Positions 17,466-28,394 of a stretch of DNA of 64,000 nucleotides are shown here, one piece after another. Origin of the DNA: an uncultured Ruthenibacterium sp. GTDB taxonomy: Bacteria; Bacillota; Clostridia; Oscillospirales; Ruminococcaceae. Position 1 is the first letter of the stretch. Each line of letters opens with the position of its first letter. Location of the stretch: assembly GCA_944386555.1 (NCBI GenBank), contig CALXBN010000018.1, positions 62,001-126,000 of the forward strand, written 5' to 3'. The position numbers and the translations under genes are program-made. Under the pieces are notes generated by a model, which saw only the letters and a program-made list of their open reading frames with translations, was not told where the DNA came from and searched no databases.

Positions 17466-18335
17466 TTGGAGCAGCCGCAGGTTCTGATCGTAACAGGGCT
17501 GTCCGGTGCGGGCAAGTCGCTGGCGGTGAACGCATTGGAGGACATCGGTTATTTTTGTATGGACAACATTCCCGCAGCACTGCTGGGCAAGCTGATGGCG
17601 CTGGCCATCCAGGGCGGCGGCATCCGCCAGCGTATGGCCGTCGTGCTGGACAGCCGCGGCGGAAAATCTGCGCGGGAGATCCTGGATGCTTTGGACGAAC
17701 TGAAAAAGATGGGAGTGTTTTATAAGATCCTGTTTCTGGACGCCGCCGATGAGGTGCTGCAGCGCCGGTACCAGGAGACCCGCCGCCGCCATCCGCTCAG
17801 CATTGCCACGGGTATCCCGCTGGACCAGGCTTTCCATTTGGAGCGGGAGATCCTCAAACCTCTGTATACATCTGCCAATTACAGAGTTGACACCTCCCTG
17901 CTTTCAACAGCACAGCTCAAAGACCGCATAGTAGGCCTGTTTACCGAGCGTTCTTCCGATGCTATGGCGCTGACGATCCTGTCTTTTGGATTCAAGTATG
18001 GCCAGCCCCAGGAAGCGGATATCTTATTTGATGTGCGCTGTCTGCCCAATCCGTTTTATGTTCCGGAACTGAAATATAAAACCGGGCTGGAGCGGGAAGT
18101 GGCCGACTATGTGATGCGTTTTGAGGAGTCGCAGGAACTGTTTCGGCGCCTGAGATCTCTGCTGGTGTATGCCTTGCCGCTGTATGTGCGGGAAGGGAAA
18201 AGCCAGCTGACCATTGCGATCGGCTGCACCGGGGGAAAACACCGTTCCATCACCTTTGCAGAGCGCTTGGCCGCCGTCCTTACGAAAGAAGGGTATCGGC
18301 CGCTGGTAGAGCACCGGGATGTGCACCGGCACTGA
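17466..18335 (+). CDS. rapZ: RapZ/YvcJ nucleotide-binding protein
   Basis: 289-residue P-loop protein (GLSGAGKS at 11-18). The C-terminal half has the RapZ signature DVRCLPNPFYVPELKYKTG and a GCTGGKHRS loop. In enterobacteria RapZ is an adaptor for GlmS sRNA turnover; in Firmicutes YvcJ hydrolyses nucleotides and affects competence, with no sRNA role shown. The start is TTG 17466 after GGGGGAGGAATGGGAAA. whiA follows directly; the yvcK/mgfK gene commonly between them is absent. Confidence 0.96.
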   Translation: MEQPQVLIVTGLSGAGKSLAVNALEDIGYFCMDNIPAALLGKLMALAIQGGGIRQRMAVVLDSRGGKSAREILDALDELKKMGVFYKILFLDAADEVLQRRYQETRRRHPLSIATGIPLDQAFHLEREILKPLYTSANYRVDTSLLSTAQLKDRIVGLFTERSSDAMALTILSFGFKYGQPQEADILFDVRCLPNPFYVPELKYKTGLEREVADYVMRFEESQELFRRLRSLLVYALPLYVREGKSQLTIAIGCTGGKHRSITFAERLAAVLTKEGYRPLVEHRDVHRH

Positions 18336-18359
18336 ATATTCGCTGCAGGAGGCATGGCG

Positions 18360-19277
18360 ATGAGTTTTGCACAGGATACCAAAAAGGAAATACTCGCCCG
18401 TGTGCTGTCCAAGGATTGCTGTGCCGTGGCGGCAGCTTACGGCATTGCCTGTTTCGGCAAATATTTCGACGCCCGGGGTGTTGTGCTGCACACCGAGCAA
18501 AGCGCCGTGGCCCAATATGCCAAACGCTTGTATGCACGTTTGGGCATTGAAGGCAAAGTGTATGTAAAAGGCAAAGAGGAAAGCCGCATTTATGAGTTTG
18601 CTGTCAAAGAGCCGGCCCAGGTGGAGAAGATGCTGGCTTTGTTCGGTCACGACGGCGGTGAAACGGCTCTGCGCATCAACAGCCGGAATTTCCAGTGCAG
18701 TCACTGTGTCAACAGCTTTACCGCAGCAGCGTTCCTGTGCTGCGGGACTATGACCAATCCGGAAAAAGAGTATAACCTGGAATTTTTGCTGAGCCGTTAC
18801 AATTTGTCCCAGGATTTTGCCGCGTTGCTCACGGGCCAGGGCTTTTCCCCCAAGTACATTTTGCGCAAAGGATCCCACGTGATTTATTATAAAGCCAGCG
18901 AACAGATTGAAGACATGCTCACCTTTATGGGAGCGCAAAATGCCGCGCTGGGAATTATGCAGCTGAAAGTGATGAAGGATTTCCGAAACAAGGCAAACCG
19001 CATCACCAACTGCGAGACAGCCAATATCGACAAGGCTGTGGCGGCCAGCGGTGTTACGCTGCAGGCCATCGCACAGCTGCGCAGGCAGGGCGCATGGGAC
19101 GCTTTGCCGGAGAGCCTGCGGCAGGCGGCGCTGCTGCGGGAGGAGCATCCGGATCTTTCACTGAAAGAGCTGGCGCTTCTATTTGATCCTCCGCTGAGCA
19201 AATCCGGCCTTTCGCACCGCATGAAAAAGCTGGAACAGCTGGCACACACATTATCGAAGAGGGCAGAACATGGCTGA
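18360..19277 (+). CDS. whiA: WhiA-family DNA-binding protein
   Basis: 305 residues. An N-terminal degenerate LAGLIDADG homing-endonuclease fold (MSFAQDTKKEILARVLS onward) is joined to a C-terminal helix-turn-helix (HPDLSLKELALLFDPPLSKSGLSHRMKKL). WhiA influences cell division and chromosome segregation in Bacillus and sporulation in Streptomyces. ATG 18360 is preferred over 18354 because AGGAGG is only one base from the earlier ATG, and homologues begin MSF. The end overlaps dnaE by 8 bases. Confidence 0.96.
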   Translation: MSFAQDTKKEILARVLSKDCCAVAAAYGIACFGKYFDARGVVLHTEQSAVAQYAKRLYARLGIEGKVYVKGKEESRIYEFAVKEPAQVEKMLALFGHDGGETALRINSRNFQCSHCVNSFTAAAFLCCGTMTNPEKEYNLEFLLSRYNLSQDFAALLTGQGFSPKYILRKGSHVIYYKASEQIEDMLTFMGAQNAALGIMQLKVMKDFRNKANRITNCETANIDKAVAASGVTLQAIAQLRRQGAWDALPESLRQAALLREEHPDLSLKELALLFDPPLSKSGLSHRMKKLEQLAHTLSKRAEHG

Positions 19278-22200
19278 TCGGCAATTTACTCATTTACATC
19301 TGCATACGGAATACAGCCTGCTAGACGGCGCATGCCGGATCGGGCAGCTGATGGAACATGTAAAAAGTCTCGGCCAGACGGCCGTTGCCATTACAGACCA
19401 CGGTGTAATGTACGGCTGCGTGGATTTTTACAAAGCCGCCAAGAAAGCCGGCATCAAGCCGATCATCGGCTGCGAGGTGTATGTTGCAAACCGCACACGG
19501 TTCGACAAAGTCAGCCGGATCGACGGCAATTACCATTTGGTGCTGCTGTGCAAAAATGAGCAGGGTTACAAAAACCTGATCAAAATGGTTTCCAAAGGTT
19601 TTACTGAAGGTTTTTACAACAAGCCCCGTATCGATCATGACCTTCTGGAGCAGTATCATGAGGGCCTTGTGTGCCTTTCCGCGTGCCTGGCCGGAGAGAT
19701 CCCCCAGGCGCTGCTGGGCGGAGATTATGAACGTGCTGTGGAAACCGCCAAATACTATGAAGATCTGTTCGGCAAGGGCAATTACTATCTTGAAATTCAG
19801 GATCACGGCCTGGAAGAGCAGCAGCGCGTGCTGCCGCTGCTGGTGAAGCTTTCCCGGGAAACCGGCATCCCGTTGGTGGCCACCAACGATTCGCATTATT
19901 TGACACGAGACGATGCCCGAATGCAGCGCACGTTGATCTGTATCCAAACCAACAAAACCATTCATGACGATGACGTGCTGGAATTCGGCACCGACGAATT
20001 TTATGTAAAAAGTACAGACGAGATGTATGCCTTGTTTTCGGCCTGGCCGGAAGCCTGCGAAAATACCAATAAAATCGCAGAAATGTGCAGCTTCGATTTT
20101 GAGTTTGGCGTCACCAAGCTGCCTTATTTTGAAGCGCCTGACGGTATGGGCAACAAGGACTATTTTGTGAAACTGTGCCGGGAAGGCCTGCAGCGGCGCT
20201 ATCCCGGCCATGTAACGCCGGAACTGCAGGAGCGGCTGGATTACGAGATCGGCGTGATCGACCGCATGGGATACGTCAATTACTATTTGATCGTATTTGA
20301 TTTCATCAATTATGCCAAAAGCCAGGGGATCCCTGTCGGGCCCGGCCGCGGCAGCGGCGCCGGCAGCCTGGCTGCTTACTGCGTAGGCATTACCAATATT
20401 GACCCTATTAAGTATAACCTCCTGTTTGAGCGCTTTCTGAATCCGGAACGCGTTTCCATGCCGGATTTTGACGTGGACTTTTGTTACGAGCGACGTCAGG
20501 AAGTGATCGACTACGTGATCCGCAAATACGGCGCCGATCATGTGGCGCAGATTGTCACCTTTGGCACGATGGCTGCCCGTTTGGCCATCCGGGACGTGGG
20601 CCGTGTGCTGGACATGCCTTATCAAACGGTGGATGCCATTGCCAAACTGGTGCCGATGGAGCCGAAAATGACACTGGAAAAGGCCATGCGGGCTTCCAAT
20701 GATCTGCGCGGGCGCTATCAGAATGATCCGCAGGTCCATGAGCTTTTGGACATGGCGATGAAAATCGAAGGCATGCCGCGCCACGCTTCCACACATGCCG
20801 CCGGTGTGGTGATCACCCGGGAACCTGCAGACGAATATGTCCCGCTGGCAACCAACGACGGCAACCCGGTGACGCAGTTCAATATGACGACCATTGAGGA
20901 ACTGGGCCTGCTGAAAATGGACTTCCTGGGGCTTCGCACATTGACGGTAATTGATGATGCACAGAAAATGGTGCAAAAAGAGCAGCCGGATTTCTCCATT
21001 GAGGCGATCCCGTATGATGACTCTGCCGTATATGAGATGCTGTGCGCCGGTGAAACCGAAGGGGTGTTCCAGCTGGAGTCTGCCGGTATGACACAAACCT
21101 TCGTAGGCCTGCAGGGAAAGAATCTGGAGGATATCATCGCCATTATCTCTTTGTACCGCCCGGGCCCCATGGAGTCCATTCCCACCTATATTGCCAACCG
21201 CCATCATCCGGACAATGTCCGTTATAAAACGCCGCAGCTGGAACATATCTTAAACGTGACCAACGGCTGTATTGTCTATCAGGAACAGGTGATGCAGATC
21301 TGCCGCGATTTGGCGGGCTTTTCACTGGGACAGGCGGATCTGGTGCGGCGTGCCATGTCGAAAAAGAAGCATGACGTGATGGAGCGGGAACGCCAGCATT
21401 TTGTCCATGGCTGCACGGAGCCCGGAAAGGAATGTCCCGGCTGCGTTGCCAACGGAATCCCGGAAGATGTGGCCAACGCCATTTATGATGAAATGCTCAG
21501 TTTTGCCTCCTACGCATTCAATAAGGCCCATGCCGCGGCGTATGCCGTGGTGGCATATCAAACAGCTTATCTGAAGCGCCATTATCCGCGGCAGTTTATG
21601 GCGGCCCTGATGACCAGTGTGCTGGGCAATACAGGCAAGATCATTGAATATTCCAACGAATGCCACCGCATGGGAATCAAAGTACTGCCGCCGGATGTTA
21701 ACGCCAGTGAAATGGGATTTTCCGTAGAGGGCGATGCGATCCGTTTTGGCTTGCTGGCGCTGAAAAACGTGGGGCGCAACCTGATCGCCACCGTCATTAC
21801 CGACCGCAGGCAGAATGGCCCCTTCCGCGGCCTGTATGATTTCTGCAAGCGGATGCTGGGGACGGAAATCAACCGCCGTGCGGTGGAAAGCATGATTAAG
21901 GCCGGTGCATTCGACTCTGTGGAAGCCAAGCGCCGGGCCATGATGGACGCCTTGGAGGGCATTCTGAAAAGCGTGGAGAACGATGCCCGACGCAACCTTG
22001 CCGGACAGATGGACCTGTTCGGCAATCTGGACGCCGGCGCGCCGCAGGCTTCTACTTATCAGATCCCCGATTGTGAGGAATATCCTTACGATATTCTGCT
22101 GCAGCAGGAAAAAGAGGTCAGCGGGCTGTACCTGTCAGGACATCCGCTGGACCATTACCGGCTGCAGATCGAACAGATGGGCGGTTGGCGCATTTCCCAG

Positions 22201-22746
22201 CTGACCGGGGAAGATGCGCATCGGTATGATGGACGGGAGGGTACCTTGGTGTGTGCAGTCTCCCATATCAAAACCATCAACACAAAATCCGGGGGTACCA
22301 TGGCATTCATCACGGTGGAGGACCTGACCGGTACCATGGAGGTGCTGGCCTTCCCAAAGGTACTGCTGGCCAGTGCTGATGCCGTGCACGACAACGCAGT
22401 GGTGGTGATCCGCGGCCGCATCTCGTATAAGGAAGAAGAGGGCTGTAAGCTGCTGGCGGACTCCATTGAAGACATCGAGCATTTGTCTGCCGGGGCCGGT
22501 GCGCAGAATGGCAACAAAAAGGCAAAAAGCGGCCTGTGGCTGAAACTTCCGTCCATGCAAAGCAAGGCTTTTGAGGAAGTGGAGAATTTGTTGTCCATTT
22601 TTGAAGGGCAGTTCCCTGTTTACATGTATTTTGAGGACACCAAACAGCGTATGCGCGCCCCCAGACGGATGTGGTGTATACAAAGTGACCTGCTGGTAAG
22701 CGAACTGGAGCTGATCGTGGGAAAAGGAAACGTAAAAGTGCAATAA
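19270..22746 (+). CDS. dnaE: DNA polymerase III alpha subunit (DnaE)
   Basis: 1158-residue replicative polymerase of the DnaE type. The N-terminal PHP domain starts HLHLHTEYSLLDGACR. The polymerase palm carries PDFDVDFCYERR with catalytic Asp residues, near GPGRGSGAGSLAAYCVG. The C-terminal third has helix-hairpin-helix elements (INRRAVESMIKAGAFDS) and an OB-fold (TMAFITVEDLTGTMEVLAF). Firmicutes also use PolC for leading-strand synthesis; it is not in this window. It overlaps whiA. A cluster with pfkA is common in clostridia. No intein or frameshift is seen. Confidence 0.98.
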   Translation: MADRQFTHLHLHTEYSLLDGACRIGQLMEHVKSLGQTAVAITDHGVMYGCVDFYKAAKKAGIKPIIGCEVYVANRTRFDKVSRIDGNYHLVLLCKNEQGYKNLIKMVSKGFTEGFYNKPRIDHDLLEQYHEGLVCLSACLAGEIPQALLGGDYERAVETAKYYEDLFGKGNYYLEIQDHGLEEQQRVLPLLVKLSRETGIPLVATNDSHYLTRDDARMQRTLICIQTNKTIHDDDVLEFGTDEFYVKSTDEMYALFSAWPEACENTNKIAEMCSFDFEFGVTKLPYFEAPDGMGNKDYFVKLCREGLQRRYPGHVTPELQERLDYEIGVIDRMGYVNYYLIVFDFINYAKSQGIPVGPGRGSGAGSLAAYCVGITNIDPIKYNLLFERFLNPERVSMPDFDVDFCYERRQEVIDYVIRKYGADHVAQIVTFGTMAARLAIRDVGRVLDMPYQTVDAIAKLVPMEPKMTLEKAMRASNDLRGRYQNDPQVHELLDMAMKIEGMPRHASTHAAGVVITREPADEYVPLATNDGNPVTQFNMTTIEELGLLKMDFLGLRTLTVIDDAQKMVQKEQPDFSIEAIPYDDSAVYEMLCAGETEGVFQLESAGMTQTFVGLQGKNLEDIIAIISLYRPGPMESIPTYIANRHHPDNVRYKTPQLEHILNVTNGCIVYQEQVMQICRDLAGFSLGQADLVRRAMSKKKHDVMERERQHFVHGCTEPGKECPGCVANGIPEDVANAIYDEMLSFASYAFNKAHAAAYAVVAYQTAYLKRHYPRQFMAALMTSVLGNTGKIIEYSNECHRMGIKVLPPDVNASEMGFSVEGDAIRFGLLALKNVGRNLIATVITDRRQNGPFRGLYDFCKRMLGTEINRRAVESMIKAGAFDSVEAKRRAMMDALEGILKSVENDARRNLAGQMDLFGNLDAGAPQASTYQIPDCEEYPYDILLQQEKEVSGLYLSGHPLDHYRLQIEQMGGWRISQLTGEDAHRYDGREGTLVCAVSHIKTINTKSGGTMAFITVEDLTGTMEVLAFPKVLLASADAVHDNAVVVIRGRISYKEEEGCKLLADSIEDIEHLSAGAGAQNGNKKAKSGLWLKLPSMQSKAFEEVENLLSIFEGQFPVYMYFEDTKQRMRAPRRMWCIQSDLLVSELELIVGKGNVKVQ

Positions 22747-22762
22747 ATTTCCGCGAAACACC

Positions 22763-22791
22763 TTGCAATCTATGCAACAAATCTTTATAAT
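22763..22791 (+). promoter_or_regulatory. Sigma-A promoter of pfkA
   Basis: TTGCAA (22763-22768), 17-bp spacer, TATAAT (22786-22791), beginning 17 bases after the dnaE stop. Confidence 0.82.
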
Positions 22792-22835
22792 GACTGTAGA
22801 AGCGCATACTTTTCCACCACAAGGAGGAATTTGGG

Positions 22836-23813
22836 ATGACGGAACATGAGATCAAAACCATCGGCGTACTGACCAGCGGCGGCGATGCCCCGGGCATGAA
22901 TGCGGCCATCCGTTCGGTGGTTCGTTCGGCGATCACGCGCGGGTTCGCCGTGAAGGGCGTCCGCCATGGTTATAACGGCCTGATCACCGGCGACATTGTA
23001 GACATGAACCTGCGCAGTGTTTCGGAGATCATCCATAGGGGAGGCACCATTCTGTATACTGCCCGCTGCCTGGAGTTCAAAACCTTGGAAGGGCAGAAAA
23101 AAGCGGCTGATGCCTGCCGTGAGCACGGTATTGACGCACTGGTGGTCATCGGCGGTGACGGTTCCTTCCGCGGCGCGAAAGATTTGGCCGCGCAGGGGAT
23201 TCCCTGTATCGGCATTCCCGGCACCATTGACAACGACATTGCCTGCAGCGACTATACCATCGGATATGATACGGCTATGAATACCGCAGTAGAAATGATC
23301 GACAAACTGCGGGATACTACCCAGAGCCACGACCGCTGCAGTGTGGTGGAAGTGATGGGCCGCAATGCCGGATATATCGCCATCAACACAGGCATTGCTG
23401 TGGGTGCCCTGGTGACGCTGATTCCGGAAGTGCCCTATGATCTGGACCGCGATGTGATCTCCCGGATGAAAAAGACGCAAAAGACCGGCAAACGCCATTT
23501 TATTATCCTGATTGCCGAAGGTGTTGGCCACGCGGGCGACTTGGCCAACGAGATCCAGGCCCGCACAGGCATTGATTCCCGCGCCACCGTACTGGGCCAT
23601 GTGCAGCGCGGCGGTTCGCCCACCCTGCGGGACCGTGTTACCGCCAGCCGCATGGGTTATCATGCAGTGGAGCTGATCTCCAAAGGGATCTATAACCGCG
23701 TAGTTGCCACCCGTGCCGAGAGCATTGTAGATTACGACATTTCCGTGGCGTTGTCCATGTACAAAACCATCGATACCAGCCTTCTGGATATTGCCTCGGC
23801 TATTTCGATTTGA
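22836..23813 (+). CDS. pfkA: ATP-dependent 6-phosphofructokinase
   Basis: Commits fructose-6-phosphate to glycolysis. It has 325 residues, close to the bacterial PfkA length. The ATP site GVLTSGGDAPGMNAAIR has the Gly characteristic of ATP rather than PPi enzymes, and IGGDGSFRGA is conserved. The catalytic IPGTIDNDI carries TID. MGRNAGYIA and HVQRGGSPT complete the active and effector sites. It has its own promoter. SD AAGGAGG lies before ATG. Confidence 0.98.
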   Translation: MTEHEIKTIGVLTSGGDAPGMNAAIRSVVRSAITRGFAVKGVRHGYNGLITGDIVDMNLRSVSEIIHRGGTILYTARCLEFKTLEGQKKAADACREHGIDALVVIGGDGSFRGAKDLAAQGIPCIGIPGTIDNDIACSDYTIGYDTAMNTAVEMIDKLRDTTQSHDRCSVVEVMGRNAGYIAINTGIAVGALVTLIPEVPYDLDRDVISRMKKTQKTGKRHFIILIAEGVGHAGDLANEIQARTGIDSRATVLGHVQRGGSPTLRDRVTASRMGYHAVELISKGIYNRVVATRAESIVDYDISVALSMYKTIDTSLLDIASAISI

Positions 23814-23862
23814 ATGTGCGCCGGTATCTTACCGGCTCAATGTATGACGAATCTGCATACCG

Positions 23863-23885
23863 GCGGCAGCGCGTTGCGCTGCCGC
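23863..23885 (+). terminator. Hairpin after pfkA, probable weak terminator
   Basis: GCGGCAGCGC, GTT, GCGCTGCCGC: a 10-bp perfect stem followed by TTCC rather than a T-run. A second small hairpin CCGGTA/TACCGG lies at 23821-23835. Confidence 0.5.
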
Positions 23886-23940
23886 TTCCTGCATTTTGCC
23901 GCATCCGTTTGGTATGACTGGCAGCGAAGGAGGAAACCAT

Positions 23941-24465
23941 ATGACGGCAGCACAGCGCAGACAGGCCATACAAAAGCTTTTGGAACAGGCCGAACGCCCT
24001 TTGAGCGCTTCATTCCTGGCAGCACGCATGGGTGTCAGCAGACAGATCGTGGTGGGAGATGTCGCCCTGCTTCGCGCCGGCGGGGCAGTGATCCTGGCAA
24101 CGCCGCGGGGCTATATGATGGACCGCCGGGCCCCGGAACATCCGCTGATTGTGGCCTGCCGCCATGACAGCGGCCGTCTGCGGGAGGAACTGTACACTGT
24201 AGTAGATGCCGGCTGCGCCGTGCTAGACGTAGTAGTGGAACATCCGGTATATGGCCAGCTGTCCGGCCAGCTGCAGGTGTTCAGCCGGGCTGACGCCGAC
24301 GATTTCTGCACTGCACTGAAAGAAGGCGGGGCAGAGCCGCTGTCCCGCCTGACCGATGGCATCCATCTGCACACTATTTCCTGCCCCAGCGGTCGGCATC
24401 GGCGGCAGGTATTGGATGCACTGCGCCTGAAAGGCTTCTTGTACGGGGACCCACCGGAAAAATGA
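23941..24465 (+). CDS. niaR: Niacin-responsive repressor NiaR
   Basis: 174 residues. An N-terminal HTH_11 winged helix (RRQAIQKLLEQAERPLSASF, with LAARMGVSRQIVVGDVALLR) precedes a 3H domain with the metal/niacin-binding histidines, seen in EHPLIVACRH, VVEHPVYGQ and GIHLHTISC. In Firmicutes NiaR (YrxA) represses NAD synthesis and niacin uptake genes when niacin is plentiful. It is followed by a niacin transporter gene with a matching operator. ATG 23941 is chosen for GAAGGAGGAAACC upstream. Confidence 0.93.
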   Translation: MTAAQRRQAIQKLLEQAERPLSASFLAARMGVSRQIVVGDVALLRAGGAVILATPRGYMMDRRAPEHPLIVACRHDSGRLREELYTVVDAGCAVLDVVVEHPVYGQLSGQLQVFSRADADDFCTALKEGGAEPLSRLTDGIHLHTISCPSGRHRRQVLDALRLKGFLYGDPPEK

Positions 24466-24488
24466 TGCCTTTTGGCGGCTGTAGTGTG

Positions 24489-24517
24489 TTGACAATCTCT
24501 CTCGATTTGTGTAAAAT
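24489..24517 (+). promoter_or_regulatory. Sigma-A promoter of niaX
   Basis: Perfect -35 TTGACA (24489-24494), 17-bp spacer, TAAAAT (24512-24517). A strong promoter suited to repression by a factor bound just downstream. Confidence 0.85.
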
Positions 24518-24536
24518 ATGTCAAGACACATGTCAA
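24518..24536 (+). promoter_or_regulatory. Probable NiaR operator
   Basis: Immediately after the -10 lies TGTC-AA-GACA (24519-24528), with ATGTCAA repeated 12 bp later (24518 and 24530). TGTC/GACA half-sites resemble known NiaR operators of Firmicutes. Its place over the transcription start would block initiation. Confidence 0.65.
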
Positions 24537-24572
24537 TATATAGTTGCCGACTATCCGAGAGGGGTCATCAGA

Positions 24573-25145
24573 ATGAAACAAGATCGCATCCGTAAATTGT
24601 GTGTTGCAGCGCTGCTGTGTGCCGTCGGCATTTTAGTGCCTGTTATTTCTCCTGTCAAAATTACTGTTGGGCCAATGTCTTTTACCTTGGCCAGCCATGT
24701 CGCGGTATTTATGGCGATGTTTATCAGCCCGGCCGTGGCGCTTTCTGTGGAGCTTGGCACCACGGTAGGCTTTATCCTGGCCGGTTTTGCACCGGTGGTC
24801 TGGCTGCGGGCTGCCGCACAGGTGTTTTTCGTCCTGCCCGGTGCGCTGTGGCTGGCTGCCGCGCCCGGCCTGATGCAGAAACCTGCCGGGCGCACATTCT
24901 TCGGGTTGGTATGTGCAATTATTCACGGCGTAGCCGAAGCATTGGTGATGCTGGTATTCTGGTTCGGCGGCATGTATCATGACGCCGGCTATTCCATGAA
25001 TTTCCTGATTTGGGGGCTTGTGTGCGGAGGGACTATCCTGCACAGTATGCTGGATTATTTCCTGTCGCTGCTGATTTGGGTGCCGGTCGGCCGCATGACG
25101 ACCCTGCCGGCAGTCTATCGCCCGCAGTTCAGACAGCACGGCTGA
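24573..25145 (+). CDS. niaX: Niacin ECF transporter substrate-binding (S) component
   Basis: 190-residue integral membrane protein with five to six helices (LCVAALLCAVGILVPVISPV; HVAVFMAMFISPAVALSVEL; AAQVFFVLPGALWLAAAPGL; FGLVCAIIHGVAEALVMLVF; TILHSMLDYFLSLLIWVPVG). Size, topology and linkage to niaR with an operator identify it as NiaX, the S component that captures niacin and works with the shared EcfA/A'/T energy module, which must be encoded elsewhere. The identification is by context and topology rather than a single diagnostic motif. Confidence 0.82.
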   Translation: MKQDRIRKLCVAALLCAVGILVPVISPVKITVGPMSFTLASHVAVFMAMFISPAVALSVELGTTVGFILAGFAPVVWLRAAAQVFFVLPGALWLAAAPGLMQKPAGRTFFGLVCAIIHGVAEALVMLVFWFGGMYHDAGYSMNFLIWGLVCGGTILHSMLDYFLSLLIWVPVGRMTTLPAVYRPQFRQHG

Positions 25146-25209
25146 CCGTATGGACTCCTTTCCAACAGCGTTTGCCGTAGTATCCGCTCCCGATGCAATG
25201 CCATCGCAG

Positions 25210-25240
25210 AACGCCGCGGGCTGTACCGCGGCGTCTTTTT
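25210..25240 (+). terminator. niaX terminator
   Basis: GAACGCCGCGG, GCTGTA loop, CCGCGGCGTCTTTTT. It ends the niaX transcript 65 bases after the stop. An outer CCATCGC/GCGATGG pairing at 25201 and 25251 encloses it. Confidence 0.88.
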
Positions 25241-25284
25241 GTGCCTTTTCGGCGATGGAATGGGCACAGAATGCCCGTTTCCGG

Positions 25285-25292
25285 CATAGAAT
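25285..25292 (+). promoter_or_regulatory. Possible sigma-E-like -10 of yunB
   Basis: CATAGAAT differs by one base from the mother-cell sigma-E -10 CATACAAT and lies 47 bases before yunB. No convincing -35 is seen 14-15 bp upstream, so this is tentative. Confidence 0.3.
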
Positions 25293-25339
25293 AAAGGAGA
25301 AGAAAACCCGCGCAGCGGTGGGAACAGGGGTGCAGGGCG

Positions 25340-25999
25340 ATGGGAAAGTATAGGCCGGTGCGCCAACAGGGTGTGCGCAAAAAAAGCAGGCGCCGCTGGC
25401 GCCTGCTGGCGGCGTTGTCTGTGGCGCTGATGCTGTTGGTCACCGTCGATCAGCAGCTGCGCCCGGTGATCGTCACCATGGCGCAGTATCAATGCCAACA
25501 GATTTCACTGCGGGCAATCAACGACGCCGTGAGCCAGGAGCTGGCTTCCGACAGCGCCGCCAGCGAACAGCTGGTTCGGGCTGAAAAGGGAGAGGACGGC
25601 AGCGTGCAGGCCATTGTGATGGATGCTGACCGTGTCAACGCCCTGAAAACCCGGCTGACCGCAGCGGTCTCACAGCGGCTGCTGTCTTTGCCGGATCAGG
25701 AGATCTCCGTTCCGCTGGGTACCTTGCTTGGCTGGCAGATTTTGGCCGGGCGCGGGCCGGACATCCGGCTGAATGTGGTGCCGGCCTCATATGTGTACAG
25801 TGAGTTGAAAGATGAGCTGACCAGCGCCGGTATCAATCAGACCGAGCACAAGCTTTTTATTGATTTTACCGTGGAAATGAGTGCGATTCTGCCGGGCTAT
25901 TCTACCGAAGTGACGGTCACAGATGAAGTTTGCATCTCGCAGACAATGATCATTGGCAGTGTGCCGCAGATGTATGCCGCGCGCGGCGGGCAGGTATAG
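25340..25999 (+). CDS. yunB: Sporulation protein YunB
   Basis: 219 residues. One N-terminal membrane anchor (LLAALSVALMLLVTVDQQL) follows a basic start. The rest is an extracytoplasmic YunB domain, recognised by ISLRAINDAVSQEL, the VPLGTLLGWQILAGRGPDI segment and the closing MSAILPGYSTEVTVTDEVCI. YunB is a mother-cell protein needed for proper spore formation in Bacillus; its biochemical role is unknown. It is placed ahead of ligA with a hairpin between. Confidence 0.9.
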   Translation: MGKYRPVRQQGVRKKSRRRWRLLAALSVALMLLVTVDQQLRPVIVTMAQYQCQQISLRAINDAVSQELASDSAASEQLVRAEKGEDGSVQAIVMDADRVNALKTRLTAAVSQRLLSLPDQEISVPLGTLLGWQILAGRGPDIRLNVVPASYVYSELKDELTSAGINQTEHKLFIDFTVEMSAILPGYSTEVTVTDEVCISQTMIIGSVPQMYAARGGQV

Positions 26000-26003
26000 G
26001 GGC

Positions 26004-26043
26004 AAAAAATCCGGGCGTGCCAGTAGGCAAACGCCCGGATTTA
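26004..26043 (+). terminator. Hairpin between yunB and ligA
   Basis: ATCCGGGCGT (26009-26018) pairs with ACGCCCGGAT (26031-26040). The T-run is only TTTA, so partial read-through into ligA is plausible; an A-run on the other side could act in reverse. Confidence 0.65.
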
Positions 26044-26057
26044 TGCTATACTAATAA

Positions 26058-28097
<2,040 letters not shown>

Positions 28098-28109
28098 GGA
28101 GGAACCTGA

Positions 28110-28379
28110 ATGGAATTTGATGTCAAGCACATTGCCAAATTGGCCATGCTGCAGTTCACAGCTGAAGAGGCGGCTGCCTTCGAAAAGGAATTTGCCCAAA
28201 TCGTAAAAATGGTGGAAAACCTGCCGGAGATGGAATCGGCCGTCACACTGCTGGAACCGGAAAATCAGATGGAACTGCGGGAAGACGCCGTGATCCCTTC
28301 CTATCCCCGGGAAGAGATCCTGCAGAATGTACCCCATGCCGTGGCCGGCTGCATTGTCGTGCCCAAAACCGTTGATTGA
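28110..28379 (+). CDS. gatC: Asp/Glu-tRNA amidotransferase subunit C
   Basis: 89-residue small subunit that wraps around and stabilises GatA/GatB. The start pattern VKHIAKLAMLQFTAEEAAAF and the helix FAQIVKMVENLPEME are typical. It is 12 bases after ligA with GGAGG before ATG. Confidence 0.95.
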   Translation: MEFDVKHIAKLAMLQFTAEEAAAFEKEFAQIVKMVENLPEMESAVTLLEPENQMELREDAVIPSYPREEILQNVPHAVAGCIVVPKTVD

Positions 28380-28394
28380 GGGAGGCTGTACCAT

